Below are positions 38,535 to 47,393 of a stretch of DNA of 64,000 nucleotides, in pieces. Source of the stretch: Lichenicola sp964247755 (GTDB lineage Bacteria > Pseudomonadota > Alphaproteobacteria > Acetobacterales > Acetobacteraceae); assembly GCA_964247755.1 (NCBI GenBank), contig CAXTVX010000005.1, positions 59,438 through 123,437 on the forward strand. Reading direction: 5' to 3'. Position 1 is the stretch's first letter. Every line of letters begins with the position of its first letter. The notes beneath the pieces were generated by a model that saw only the letters and a program-made list of their open reading frames with translations, searched no databases and was not told the DNA's origin. The position numbers were made by a program, and so were the translations under genes.

Positions 38535-39205
38535 GTGCCACGGCCGGCAGCGCCGCGGCGGCGGTCGCCGTCGGAATCGAGCGCGAGGAGCACTTCACCA
38601 CAGACGGCCAGCAGACGCACGCGGCGAAGTTCGGCATGTGGTGCTGGCTGCTGACCGAGCTGCTGCTGTTCGCAGGCCTGTTCCTGTGCGCGCTGGTGAT
38701 CCGCATCCTGCATCCGGCCAGCGTCACCGCGACCACGACGCACCTGAAGTTCTGGATCGGCGCCACCAACACGGGCGTGCTGATCGTGTCGAGCTTCACC
38801 ATGTCGGGCGCGATCGAGCTGTCGCGGATCGGCTGGCAGCGCGGCATGGTGCGCTTCATGCTGGCGACCGCGGCGCTCGGCACGCTGTTCCTCCTGCTGA
38901 AGGGCTACGAGTACTACGAGGACTTCGACGAGCACATGATGCCGTTCCTGCACGGACGGCCCTACGAGCTGGCGCACGACCCGTCGACGATCCTGTTCAC
39001 CGACCTGTACTACGTCACCACCGGCCTGCACGGGCTGCACCTGACCACCGGCGTGTCGATCCTGCTGGTCATGACGTGGATGGCGAGCCGCCCGGGCTAC
39101 CTGGCCCGGCACCAGAACCGGATCGAGATCTTCGGCCTGTACTGGCACTTCATCGACCTGGTATGGATCATGGTGTTTCCCGTGCTCTACGTGCTGAACC
39201 GCTGA
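38531..39205 (+). CDS. coxC: Cytochrome c oxidase subunit III
   Basis: The 224-residue product has the five-helix form of subunit III. Recognisable segments are KFGMWCWLLTELLLFAGLF near residue 33, LKGYEYYEDFDEHMMP, YYVTTGLHGLHLTTG and the terminal FGLYWHFIDLVWIMVFPVLY. The GTG start overlaps the coxA stop (GTGA), and its TGA shares one base with the ATG of the next gene. Confidence 0.94.
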   Translation: MSATAGSAAAAVAVGIEREEHFTTDGQQTHAAKFGMWCWLLTELLLFAGLFLCALVIRILHPASVTATTTHLKFWIGATNTGVLIVSSFTMSGAIELSRIGWQRGMVRFMLATAALGTLFLLLKGYEYYEDFDEHMMPFLHGRPYELAHDPSTILFTDLYYVTTGLHGLHLTTGVSILLVMTWMASRPGYLARHQNRIEIFGLYWHFIDLVWIMVFPVLYVLNR

Positions 39206-39510
39206 TGGCCCGCACCTCCTTGTCGCAGGAGGACAAGCGCGTGCTGCGGGAGCGGCTGCGCACGCCGCTCGTCACCCTGGCGGCGCTGCTTCTGCTGCTC
39301 GGCATGAACGTGGTGCTGGGCGTCTGGCTGCCGTTCCGCCAGGTCTGGATGGTCGAGGCGGCGGTCACCCTGGCGATGGTGGCGATCGTGCTGTGGGCCT
39401 CGATGGAGCTGCCGCAGGAACCGCCGATCATCCGGTTCTTCGCCCTGGTCGGCTTCTTCTGGGTGGCGATCCTGTTCACCATGACCCTGGTGGACTACCT
39501 GACGCGGTAG
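39205..39510 (+). CDS. Cytochrome c oxidase subunit IV-like small membrane protein
   Basis: 101 residues with three hydrophobic helices (TLAALLLLLGMNVVLGVWLP, VEAAVTLAMVAIVLWASMEL, FFALVGFFWVAILFTMTLVD), the layout of prokaryotic oxidase subunit IV (CaaD/CoxD type). It ends the act-cox operon, overlapping coxC by one base. Identification rests on topology and position. Confidence 0.85.
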   Translation: MARTSLSQEDKRVLRERLRTPLVTLAALLLLLGMNVVLGVWLPFRQVWMVEAAVTLAMVAIVLWASMELPQEPPIIRFFALVGFFWVAILFTMTLVDYLTR

Positions 39511-39538
39511 GTTCGAAGGCAGCGGTTGCCGGTGACCG

Positions 39539-39556
39539 CCGATCCGGCTTGATCGG
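39539..39556. terminator. Short hairpin between convergent coxD-like gene and AlgX-like gene
   Basis: CCGATC-CGGCTT-GATCGG, a 6-bp perfect stem in the 54-bp gap between two converging genes. It could serve both strands. No T-tract. Confidence 0.4.
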
Positions 39557-39564
39557 ACGATGCT

Positions 39565-40830
39565 TCAACCGGTGGCTTCCAGGGCTCTCAGGAGGCTGGC
39601 TTCCAGGCCTTCGCCCCCCTTGTTCAGCGCGCTCGACACCGTGACGAACCGGGGTGCCGCGAGGTCGTCGGGCGGGTTGGCCAGGAACCGCTCGATCATC
39701 GAGCAGATCACCAGGTCCGGCCTGACCAGCTCGACCAGCGCCGCGTCCACGGCGGCCTGGTGGGCGAGCACGACGGTGCCGAAGCGTTCGGCGAAGAACT
39801 GCCACCACACGTTGAAGACGAAGGAGTCGCAGAACACCAGCACGCGCCCGGTCCGTGTCGGGTTGGCATACACCCTGCAGTGTCCGCGGTTGTGGACGTG
39901 GTTGTCGAACAGCAGCCTGCTCCGGTAGTCGTGCAGGCCGCAGGCGAGACGGCTGTCGAACACCACCGGTCGGCACGCCATGCCCCAGTCGGTGATGCAC
40001 AGCCTGTGCACCCGGTACGTTTCCTCCTCGGCGAAGCCGTCCACCTCGACGATCCCGCGCGCCTTGAGTTCGGCGGCCAGGATGTTGAACGCCAGCGCGG
40101 CGCCGAAGCCGTTCCAATAGGCGGTGGTGCGGTCGTACAGGTCGCAATCCGCCTCCAGCGCCGCCTGGTGCAGCGGGTCCTCCAGCACCACCAGGGTCTG
40201 CGACAGGCCGCTGCGCTCCGCGAGGGCCGACAGCAGGCGCACCGGACGCCGGTCGGAGAACGGGATGTCCGGGATCAGGTGGCGGTAGACGGTCTCCTTG
40301 TTCGGGATGACCACGGTCACGATCGGGACCCGGATCCGCGACGCCAGCCCGGACCGGAACGCGATGTTGGCGTGCCAGGTCCGTTCCGCCGCCTCGTCCA
40401 GCGTGAACAGCCCCTGGTGCTGGTCCAGGACCCGGTTGGAGCCCTTGCGGAAGAAGATGAACCCGTCATCGGCCCGGAGCAGGTCGGCTTCCGTCCACGA
40501 CGACGCCGGCCTGTCGAGGCTCTTCAGCGCACCGCTCGCCTCGACGTCCAGGCGGGCGAAGGCGCTGCGCCCGTCGGCGTGGGCGACCACATAGTCGGCC
40601 TGCGCAAGCAGCGAGCCGAGAAAGGCCTTCGGTATCTCGCCCAGGATCTCGACCGCGGCCACGATCGGGAACTCCGGTGCGAACCGGGGTCGCCTCGCGA
40701 TCTTCGACGACATGGCGATCGTGACATGGCCGACCTGTACGGCAAGGCTGGACGGGGCGGCACCGCCCGGGACGCCGGACAGGCCGAGCTGCATGGTCTT
40801 GTCGACCAGCGAGATCACGACGACCTTCAT
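39565..40830 (-). CDS. AlgX/AlgJ-like SGNH-fold protein of the polysaccharide cluster
   Basis: 421 residues resembling the acetyltransferase-type SGNH domain of AlgJ/AlgX, which O-acetylate exopolysaccharides. Matching elements are IPNKETVYRHLIPD (about residue 170), FCDSFVFNVWWQFF with the expected serine (about 335), and DLVICSMIERFL near the C-terminus. The catalytic D-x-H normally seen in DTHWN-type motifs is replaced by TAYWN (about residue 238), so activity is doubtful. No signal peptide is apparent. It is the last gene of the minus-strand surface polysaccharide region. Confidence 0.75.
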   Translation of the reverse strand: MKVVVISLVDKTMQLGLSGVPGGAAPSSLAVQVGHVTIAMSSKIARRPRFAPEFPIVAAVEILGEIPKAFLGSLLAQADYVVAHADGRSAFARLDVEASGALKSLDRPASSWTEADLLRADDGFIFFRKGSNRVLDQHQGLFTLDEAAERTWHANIAFRSGLASRIRVPIVTVVIPNKETVYRHLIPDIPFSDRRPVRLLSALAERSGLSQTLVVLEDPLHQAALEADCDLYDRTTAYWNGFGAALAFNILAAELKARGIVEVDGFAEEETYRVHRLCITDWGMACRPVVFDSRLACGLHDYRSRLLFDNHVHNRGHCRVYANPTRTGRVLVFCDSFVFNVWWQFFAERFGTVVLAHQAAVDAALVELVRPDLVICSMIERFLANPPDDLAAPRFVTVSSALNKGGEGLEASLLRALEATG

Positions 40831-40861
40831 CGTGCCGCACCCCGGCGTCCGGCCGGCGCGC

Positions 40862-42142
40862 TCAAGCCAGGCTGCGCGCGTGGTAGCGGCGCACCTTCTC
40901 GGACAGGTAGCCTTCCCCCTGCTCGAGATACAGCTCGTAGTCCCGCTTCCAGTGGCTGCCCAGCGCGTCCGAGCCGTTGAAGGCCTGCAGCGCCTTGCCG
41001 CCGTTCACGATCTTCGTCCTGACGTGCTCGATGCTGCGGACGGGGAAGTGCCGCAGCACCAGGCCGGACTCGGCGCCGACGATCAGCTGGTCGACATCGG
41101 TCAGCGCCCTGGAGCAGTAGTGGTTGCCCTGCTCCAGGTAGGCCTCGGCCGAGTAGCGGAAGGCGACCTTCCTGACCGTGTTCCTGTGGAAGGTCTCGTA
41201 GTGGTCGAAGTGCCGCAGGAAATCCATGTCCGGATCGAGACGCTGGTGCGGGAACGAGCTCGACGCGTTGCAGAAGCAGTAGGACAGCATGCGCTTGTTC
41301 GCGCTGTCCGGGCGGTTGAGGATCCCGAACAGGTCGTGCGACGGGTCGCTCGCGTACAGCATCTCGTCGGCGTCGAGCGCGAACACCCACTCGATCGGGT
41401 GGCCCAGGCCCTGCAGCACCGTCACCGCCATCCTGGCGACGGCCATGGTCTTCGCCGCCTGGAAGTAGCCGATCACCGGATCGCTGACGACGTAGACGAC
41501 GCTGTCGGGGCGGTCGGCGGCGAAGCGGTCGATCTCGCTCCTCGTGCCGTCCGAGCTGTTGTTGTCGGCGATCGCGTAATAGCGGAACCCGCTCAAATAG
41601 GAGGATTCGAGGCTCTCGTAGATAACATCGGCCTCGTCCTTGACCAGCGAGACACGCACCGCGTTGGGCAGGGGGCGGCCGACGGGCATGGTGTTGCGCA
41701 GGAGCGCTGCCTGCAGTTCGGCGGCAGGAGGACCGTTGGCGACGGATCGGATGTCGCTGGTCAGCTTGACGATGTTGTCGTACTCCTCCTCGGACACCCG
41801 TCCCCGGCACTCGCGGCCGGCCGCCTCCAGGTCGTCCAGGCAGCCCGCATGGTCGTTCCGCTGCTGCTTCAGCTTCACGCTCAGGTAGTAGGGCCAGAAG
41901 TTGTGGCGCGACACGGCCATCGCGTCCCGGTACCAGATGAGGGCGTCCTGCCAGGCGCCGCGCTTCTGCGCCAGCTTTCCCGCTTCGAGAAGAGCCTCGA
42001 TCCGGTGCGGATGTTCGGCGGCGAGTGCCTCGAAACGCTGCATCGCCGCGTCCAGCTGCCCGTCGTTCCGGAGCGCCAACGCATCCCTCAGGGCAGGCAA
42101 GTAGTCCATCGGTTCCATCCTCGGGTCAGCCTGCTTGGTCAT
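40862..42142 (-). CDS. TPR-containing glycosyltransferase (GT2/GT92-like)
   Basis: 426 residues. The first 100 or so form two or three TPR-like helical pairs (ALALRNDGQLDAAMQRFEAL, RGAWQDALIWYRDAMAVS). From about residue 158 comes a glycosyltransferase domain of the type that starts VRVSLVKDEADVIYESLES, with YAIADNNSSDGT and the metal site FALDADEML. It probably transfers a sugar in assembly of the surface polysaccharide. Acceptor and donor unknown. Confidence 0.8.
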   Translation of the reverse strand: MTKQADPRMEPMDYLPALRDALALRNDGQLDAAMQRFEALAAEHPHRIEALLEAGKLAQKRGAWQDALIWYRDAMAVSRHNFWPYYLSVKLKQQRNDHAGCLDDLEAAGRECRGRVSEEEYDNIVKLTSDIRSVANGPPAAELQAALLRNTMPVGRPLPNAVRVSLVKDEADVIYESLESSYLSGFRYYAIADNNSSDGTRSEIDRFAADRPDSVVYVVSDPVIGYFQAAKTMAVARMAVTVLQGLGHPIEWVFALDADEMLYASDPSHDLFGILNRPDSANKRMLSYCFCNASSSFPHQRLDPDMDFLRHFDHYETFHRNTVRKVAFRYSAEAYLEQGNHYCSRALTDVDQLIVGAESGLVLRHFPVRSIEHVRTKIVNGGKALQAFNGSDALGSHWKRDYELYLEQGEGYLSEKVRRYHARSLA

Positions 42143-42172
42143 CGCTCGTGGTCCTGGATCGGGTCGGCCGCA

Positions 42173-43978
42173 TCAGTGGAACAGCGCGTCCGGCAGCCAG
42201 GGCCGGTGCGCCTCGAGCAGGTCGTCGACCAGCCGGGTGATCTGGTCGGGATCGAGCTCGGCGGCGGTGTGCGGGTCCAGCAGTGCTGCGTGGTACACGT
42301 GCTCGCGCCGGCCGGTCAGCGCCGCCTCGACGGTCAGCGCCTGCACCGACACGTTGGTCTGCATCAGGCCGGCCAGCTGCAGCGGCAGCCGGCCCACCTG
42401 CACCGGATGCAGCCCGGTGCCGTCCACCAGGCACGGCACCTCGACGCAGGCCTCCGGCGGCAGGTTGTCGATCAGGCCGTGGTTGGGCACGTTGCCGTAG
42501 ACCACGGCCGGCACGCCGGTCTCGATCGCGTTGATGATCCGGCCGCCGTACTCGTGGCTCGGCACCACCGCGATCGGCGTGCCCAGGTCCTGCAGCACCC
42601 GCCCCTGCTCGGTCCAGTCGGCGATCTGCTGCTCGCAGCGGCGCGGATACTCGTCCAGCGGGATGTTGAGGCGCTCGACGAGGTCGGGACGGTCGCGCTT
42701 GATGTACCAGGGTACGTATTCGGCGAAGTGCTCGCTCGATTCCGTCACGAAGTAGCCGAAGCGGTCGAGCACGTCGTAGCGGACCCGGTTGTGCGGCGGC
42801 ATCCGGCCCGCAGCGCTCACCTCGCGTATGCGGGGATACAGGTCCTCGCCGCCGGCGGAGAAGCGCAGGTAGAACGCCATGTGGTTGATGCCGGCGGCGA
42901 GATAGTTGATCCGCTCCACCGGCACGCCGATGTCGGCTGCCAGTTCCGCCGCGGTGCCCTGCACGCTGTGGCACAGCCCGACGGTGCGTATCCGGCTGCT
43001 CCGGGTCAGCGCCCAGCAGTTCATCGCCATCGGGTTGACGTAGTTGAGGTGCAGCACGCTCGGGCAGCGCCGCTCCATCTCGCGCACCATACCGGACAGC
43101 ACCGGGATGGTGCGCAGCGCCCGCATGATGCCGCCGATGCCGAGCGTGTCGCCGATGGTCTGGCGCAGGCCGTAGCGGTTGGGGATGTCGAAGTCGGTCA
43201 CCGTGCAGGGGCGGTAGCCGCCGACCTGGATCATGTTGATCGCGTAGTCGGCGCCGTCCAGCGCCTGGCCCAGATCGGTCGTGGTGGTGATCTGCGCCGG
43301 CGCGTCCAGCGCCTGCACGATCCGCCCTGCCACCACCTCCGACACCCGCAGGCGCTCGGGGTCGATGTCGTACAGGCAGATCCGGCTCGCGGACAGGGCC
43401 GGCTCGCCCAGGATGTCGCCGAGCAGGTTCCTGGCGAACACGGTGCTGCCGGCGCCCAGGAACACGATCCGCGGGCCCACCGCCGCGCGCGAGAACCGCG
43501 TCCCGCCGCGCGCCGGCTCCCCCCGCGCGGGCACCTGCCGGTGGGGACGCGGCTGGGCAGGCAGGAGGGCCCTCGGTGACACGGCCTGCATCATCTCGGC
43601 GACGGTGCGTGCGGCCGCGGGACGCGGCTGGTCCGGGATGTGGCCGCGCCGTGCCGCCGCGCGCACCGGCGGGTATACCTCCAGCGGGTGCTCCTGGCCG
43701 GACGGGTCGACCGCGACCACCGTCACTACGCCGTCCAGCAGCTCGTCGATGCCGTCGCAGTCGAGGGAGAAGGCCAGGTCGAGGCTGGCGTCGGCCAGCA
43801 CGTCGAGGCGGGGGCCGGCCGGCCGCACCTCCGACAGCACGGCGGCGCCGCGGCGCAGCTCGATCCGCAGGCCGCCCACGTAGGTGCCCTCGTGTCGACG
43901 GCTGACCCAGCCGCCGATCCGCCCGGAGCCGAGCGCGTCGATCACGCCGACGATCATCGTGACGGGTTGGTCAAGCAT
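42173..43978 (-). CDS. GH4-family glycosidase with an N-terminal GW module
   Basis: 601 residues. From about residue 169 it is a complete GH4 enzyme (alpha-glucosidase/alpha-galactosidase type), a family that uses NAD+ and a divalent metal: RIVFLGAGSTVFARNLLGD, LNYVNPMAMNCWAL, GLCHSVQG with the metal-binding cysteine, and GINHMAFYL with the metal-binding histidine. Residues 8-106 instead form a beta-type module (GVIDALGSGRIGGWVSRR ... RLDV ... LAFSLDC) shared with glycosyltransferases here, joined by a Pro/Arg-rich linker. GH4 proteins normally have no such extension. Role inferred: trimming or recycling a glycan made by this cluster. Confidence 0.88.
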   Translation of the reverse strand: MLDQPVTMIVGVIDALGSGRIGGWVSRRHEGTYVGGLRIELRRGAAVLSEVRPAGPRLDVLADASLDLAFSLDCDGIDELLDGVVTVVAVDPSGQEHPLEVYPPVRAAARRGHIPDQPRPAAARTVAEMMQAVSPRALLPAQPRPHRQVPARGEPARGGTRFSRAAVGPRIVFLGAGSTVFARNLLGDILGEPALSASRICLYDIDPERLRVSEVVAGRIVQALDAPAQITTTTDLGQALDGADYAINMIQVGGYRPCTVTDFDIPNRYGLRQTIGDTLGIGGIMRALRTIPVLSGMVREMERRCPSVLHLNYVNPMAMNCWALTRSSRIRTVGLCHSVQGTAAELAADIGVPVERINYLAAGINHMAFYLRFSAGGEDLYPRIREVSAAGRMPPHNRVRYDVLDRFGYFVTESSEHFAEYVPWYIKRDRPDLVERLNIPLDEYPRRCEQQIADWTEQGRVLQDLGTPIAVVPSHEYGGRIINAIETGVPAVVYGNVPNHGLIDNLPPEACVEVPCLVDGTGLHPVQVGRLPLQLAGLMQTNVSVQALTVEAALTGRREHVYHAALLDPHTAAELDPDQITRLVDDLLEAHRPWLPDALFH

Positions 43979-44028
43979 AGCGGCTCAGGGCGTGCCCGTC
44001 ATGTCCGGTCACCGCTTTCCCTGCCCGC

Positions 44029-47000
44029 TCATTCCGCCGCCTGCCTCGGATGGGCCTCGGCGGTGACGTCGGCGAGGATCTCGCCGAGCCGGTCGAGGTA
44101 GGCGTTGCGGCTGTTCTCGGCCTCGATGCGGCGCAGGGCTTCTGCGCGCAGGGCGTTCCAGCGCGGCTCGTCGCCGTAGAGCGCTGCCACCTGGTCGGCG
44201 AACGCGGCCGGGTCGTCGGTGCCGCCGGACAGGATGGCGGTGCCGTCGGTCCAGCCCACCTGGCGGCACAAGAGCTCGGTGGCGACGATCGGCAGGCCGT
44301 GCGCTGCCGCCTCGTGCACCTTGAACGGGATGCCGCCGGCGAACCGGGTGGGGGCGACGAACACCCGGTGCGCGTCGTAGAGGGCGGGGAGGTCGCCGAC
44401 CGGCCCGAGCAGGTCGACCCGGCGGTTGCGGCCGAGCGGCGACATGTCGACCCTGCGGTCGACGTAGCCGGCGATCGAGACCCGCACGTCCGGCGGCAGG
44501 CGGCCGTCCAGCAGCGGCAGCACCTCCTTCACGAACCAGGACAGGCTGTCGTAGTTCGGGCTGGCGGCCTCGTGCACCGCGCCCAGGAACAGCAGGCCGC
44601 TGCGCTCGCGCCAGGAGGCCGGCGTCGGCACCGGCTCCTTCAGGTGGCCGAGCACCGACACCTTGCCATGTCCGGTCAGGCGGATCAGGGCGGCGTCGCG
44701 CTCGTTCACCGCGACGATCTTCTGGCAGAAGTAGGCGCAGGCCAGCTCCTGGCGCAGCATGGTCTCCAGGTCGTGCTCCAGGGTGCGGCCGAGCACGCGG
44801 GCCTGCTCCACCAGGCGCGGGGCGGCGATCGCCTCGGTGTCGAGCACGACGCTGTGGTCGGGCAGCGCCGAGGACGCGTCGGACAGGATCGGCAGCAGGC
44901 GCTGCAGGTTGTGGGTGCGGCCGATCCAGACGATGTCGTAGTAGCCCGAGCGCTCGGCGATGAACTGCGGCAGCTGCTCCTGGCCGCGGTCGTACAGCAC
45001 CTCCACCGTGTCGGGGAAGTCGCCCAGCGTTTCCAGCAGGCTCGTGGTGGCCGGATACACCGGGTAGACGCTGACGTGGTAGCCGAGCGACGCCATGGCG
45101 TGGACGATGTCGTTGGAGCGCACGTAGCCGGAGCCGAGGTCGCGCATCGGGATGCGGTCCTCGATGAACAGGATGCGGCCGCGCCCGGCCTTGGGCGAGC
45201 GGGCGAACAGGGCGTTGCGCGGACGCGGCGGGTGCTTGTAGCGCAGCCAGTCCAGGTGCTTCTCGACGAACATCCTGTGGTTGCGCCCGATCATGCGCGC
45301 CGAGCGGGCCGAGCTCGCGGAGCCGAACTCGACGTGCTGCACCACCACCGCGGGGTCGTAGACCACCCGGTAGCCGTTCTTCCTGAGACGGACGCAGAGG
45401 TCGGTCTCCTCGTAGTAGGCGGGGCGGAAGTCGTCGTCGAAGCCGCCGAGCGCCTTGAGGCAGGAGGCGCGCACCATCAGGAAGGCGCCGGAGCAGAAGT
45501 CGACGTCGCGCACGAAGTTGGCTTCCGGGCAGGCCGGGTCGGCGTCGCGCAGGTAGCCCACGGTGGAGCCGTCGCGCCAGATGATCGAGCCCGCCTCCTG
45601 CAGCAGGCCGTTGGTGCGGATGAACTTGGCGCCGACCGCGCCGATCCTGGGATCCGACTGGAGCCGCGCCAGGGCGAGCTCGATCGACTTGATGCCGAGC
45701 GTCAGGTCGTTGTTGAGGTAGAGCACCGCCGGCGCGGTGGCATGCGCGAGGGCGGCGTTGCAGGCGGCCACGAAGCCCACGTTGTGGGCAAAGCGCATGA
45801 TGCGGGCGCCGGCGAGGTAGCGGCCGATGTGGCGGGTCTCGTCGCGCGAGCCGGAGTCGACCAGGATCAGCTCGATCGGGCCCGCATGCACCGCGCGCAG
45901 CGACGACAGCGCGGTCATGGTCAGCGCGAACTTGTTGTGCAGCACGATGATGACGCTGACCGCGGGCGTGCCGTGCACGGTGAAGTCGAGCTTCGAGCGC
46001 GCGAACTGCGGCAGCATGGCGTCGGCCAGGCGCGCGAACAGCTGCTTGCTCTGCGCTTCCGCCAGCGGAGCCGGATCGGCGCCCTCGTCGGCGTCCTGGC
46101 GCCGGGCCAGCCAGTGGGTGAACGCGTTCTCGTGCTCGCCACGCTCGATCGCGGCCTGCACCGCGACCGAGCGGTAGTGCGCGACCAGGTCGACCTCGGG
46201 ATGCGGCCGGCGGCGCTCGGCGGCGCCGAACTTGACGAAGTGCTCGTAGGTGCTGCGGAAGGCGCCCTTGTCCACGGCCGCCAGCACGTCCGGGTAGGTG
46301 GCGCCGTAGTGCTGCTCGGAGAACCACTCCAGGCCGGCATAGCGATGCGTGCTGCGGTGGCACAGGAAGTGGTGCAGCGCGCAGGTCCAGCCTGCCGTGA
46401 TCTCCTCGCCCAGTTCCGGGTAGGTCCGGAGGTACCAGGCCGGATCGAAATACCACGACAGCCGCGCCGTGCTGCCGGCCCGGCAGCCGTCGAGCAGGAA
46501 GCGGACGAACGGGCCGCCGGCCTGGCCGCGCGCGTCGTCGCTCTCGTCGGCGTTCTCGCCATACAGCAGCGGGTCGAAGAAGCGGTGGCCGGCGCGCAGC
46601 TCGGCGTTGCCGATCGCGAGGTAGTGGTCGTAGCCGTTGACGAAGTGCCCGCGCTGCAGCACGCCCTGGGTGACGTCGCGGTTGCACACCAGGTAGTAGC
46701 GCTCGTCGAACAGCCAGTGCGGCGAGCGGTCGCGGTGGCCGTCGCGGATGTAGTGCTCGAAGCCGGAACGCGCGCCGCCCGCCGCCACGTGCGCCGCAAC
46801 GTCGGGATAGGTCGCCAGATACCACGTCTCGTCAAAGAACATGTTGGGCGAATGCCCAAGCCGGTGGCCCTGCTGCCAGTAGAAGGCTTCGAGTTCGCTC
46901 CCCTTGACGCCCTGCTCGGCCAGCGCCTCCCGATAGCGTACCGCATACCAGGCGGCATCGAACCGGCGCCAGCGCGGCTGTTGCACGACCGGCTCGACAC

Positions 47001-47070
47001 GCGGCGGCGGCGTCGCCTCGTCCAGGTCTGCCTGGCATTCGGACGGAGCAGGATCGGTCTGGAGGTCCAT
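44029..47070 (-). CDS. Multidomain glycosyltransferase: FD-x2-WY repeats, GT2 domain, GT4-like domain
   Basis: 1013 residues. The first 300 or so hold about six degenerate repeats of the form F-D-x-x-W-Y-L-x-x-Y-P-D-V (RFDAAWYAVRY, FFDETWYLATYPDV, LFDERYYLVCNRDV, YFDPAWYLRTYPEL, WFSEQHYGATYPDV). Next a GT2 domain (VSVIIVLHNKFALTMTALSS, LILVDSGSRDET, LYLNNDL, ETDLCVRLRKNGY), and last a GT4-type domain (ILFIEDRIPMRDLGSGYVRS ... FLGAVHEAASPNYDSL ... RFAGGIPFKVHEAAAHGLP). A bifunctional polysaccharide glycosyltransferase is likely. An ATG at 47085 is the alternative start. Confidence 0.85.
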   Translation of the reverse strand: MDLQTDPAPSECQADLDEATPPPRVEPVVQQPRWRRFDAAWYAVRYREALAEQGVKGSELEAFYWQQGHRLGHSPNMFFDETWYLATYPDVAAHVAAGGARSGFEHYIRDGHRDRSPHWLFDERYYLVCNRDVTQGVLQRGHFVNGYDHYLAIGNAELRAGHRFFDPLLYGENADESDDARGQAGGPFVRFLLDGCRAGSTARLSWYFDPAWYLRTYPELGEEITAGWTCALHHFLCHRSTHRYAGLEWFSEQHYGATYPDVLAAVDKGAFRSTYEHFVKFGAAERRRPHPEVDLVAHYRSVAVQAAIERGEHENAFTHWLARRQDADEGADPAPLAEAQSKQLFARLADAMLPQFARSKLDFTVHGTPAVSVIIVLHNKFALTMTALSSLRAVHAGPIELILVDSGSRDETRHIGRYLAGARIMRFAHNVGFVAACNAALAHATAPAVLYLNNDLTLGIKSIELALARLQSDPRIGAVGAKFIRTNGLLQEAGSIIWRDGSTVGYLRDADPACPEANFVRDVDFCSGAFLMVRASCLKALGGFDDDFRPAYYEETDLCVRLRKNGYRVVYDPAVVVQHVEFGSASSARSARMIGRNHRMFVEKHLDWLRYKHPPRPRNALFARSPKAGRGRILFIEDRIPMRDLGSGYVRSNDIVHAMASLGYHVSVYPVYPATTSLLETLGDFPDTVEVLYDRGQEQLPQFIAERSGYYDIVWIGRTHNLQRLLPILSDASSALPDHSVVLDTEAIAAPRLVEQARVLGRTLEHDLETMLRQELACAYFCQKIVAVNERDAALIRLTGHGKVSVLGHLKEPVPTPASWRERSGLLFLGAVHEAASPNYDSLSWFVKEVLPLLDGRLPPDVRVSIAGYVDRRVDMSPLGRNRRVDLLGPVGDLPALYDAHRVFVAPTRFAGGIPFKVHEAAAHGLPIVATELLCRQVGWTDGTAILSGGTDDPAAFADQVAALYGDEPRWNALRAEALRRIEAENSRNAYLDRLGEILADVTAEAHPRQAAE

Positions 47071-47140
47071 GTGCCTACCGTTCATTCCGCGGGACGCCGA
47101 CGCCGCCGCATCGAGATCATCAAAAACACGGTAGAGCGAC

Positions 47141-47168
47141 ATTAATCGAGCCGTAACGGCTCGTGCAA
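47141..47168 (-). promoter_or_regulatory. Promoter with perfect 17-bp palindromic operator in its spacer
   Basis: On the minus strand TTGCAC (47168-47163) and ATTAAT (47146-47141) are 16 nt apart, a plausible sigma-70 pair for the glycosyltransferase starting at 47070. The spacer is occupied exactly by CGAGCCGTAACGGCTCG (47147-47163), a perfect 8-bp inverted repeat around one A. A repressor bound there would block RNA polymerase; activation by promoter distortion is the other option. Confidence 0.55.
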
Positions 47169-47393
47169 GCGATCTGCTCGGGTCGAGACCAGGAAAGCGA
47201 GGATCGCGCCGCCATCGATCATGGTGCGAGTATTTGCTGATTTTTGCGACGTTTCGGCGCCGACACGGCGGGCATCGCGTGTCCGGACGCATCACCCGGA
47301 CCGGATCCCTGCATGCGCTGCCGCCTGGCGGCAGGCCGATCTCTTGTGGAACTGCAACGATTCCGCGGCGGCTGCAGCGCCGAAGCATCCTCA

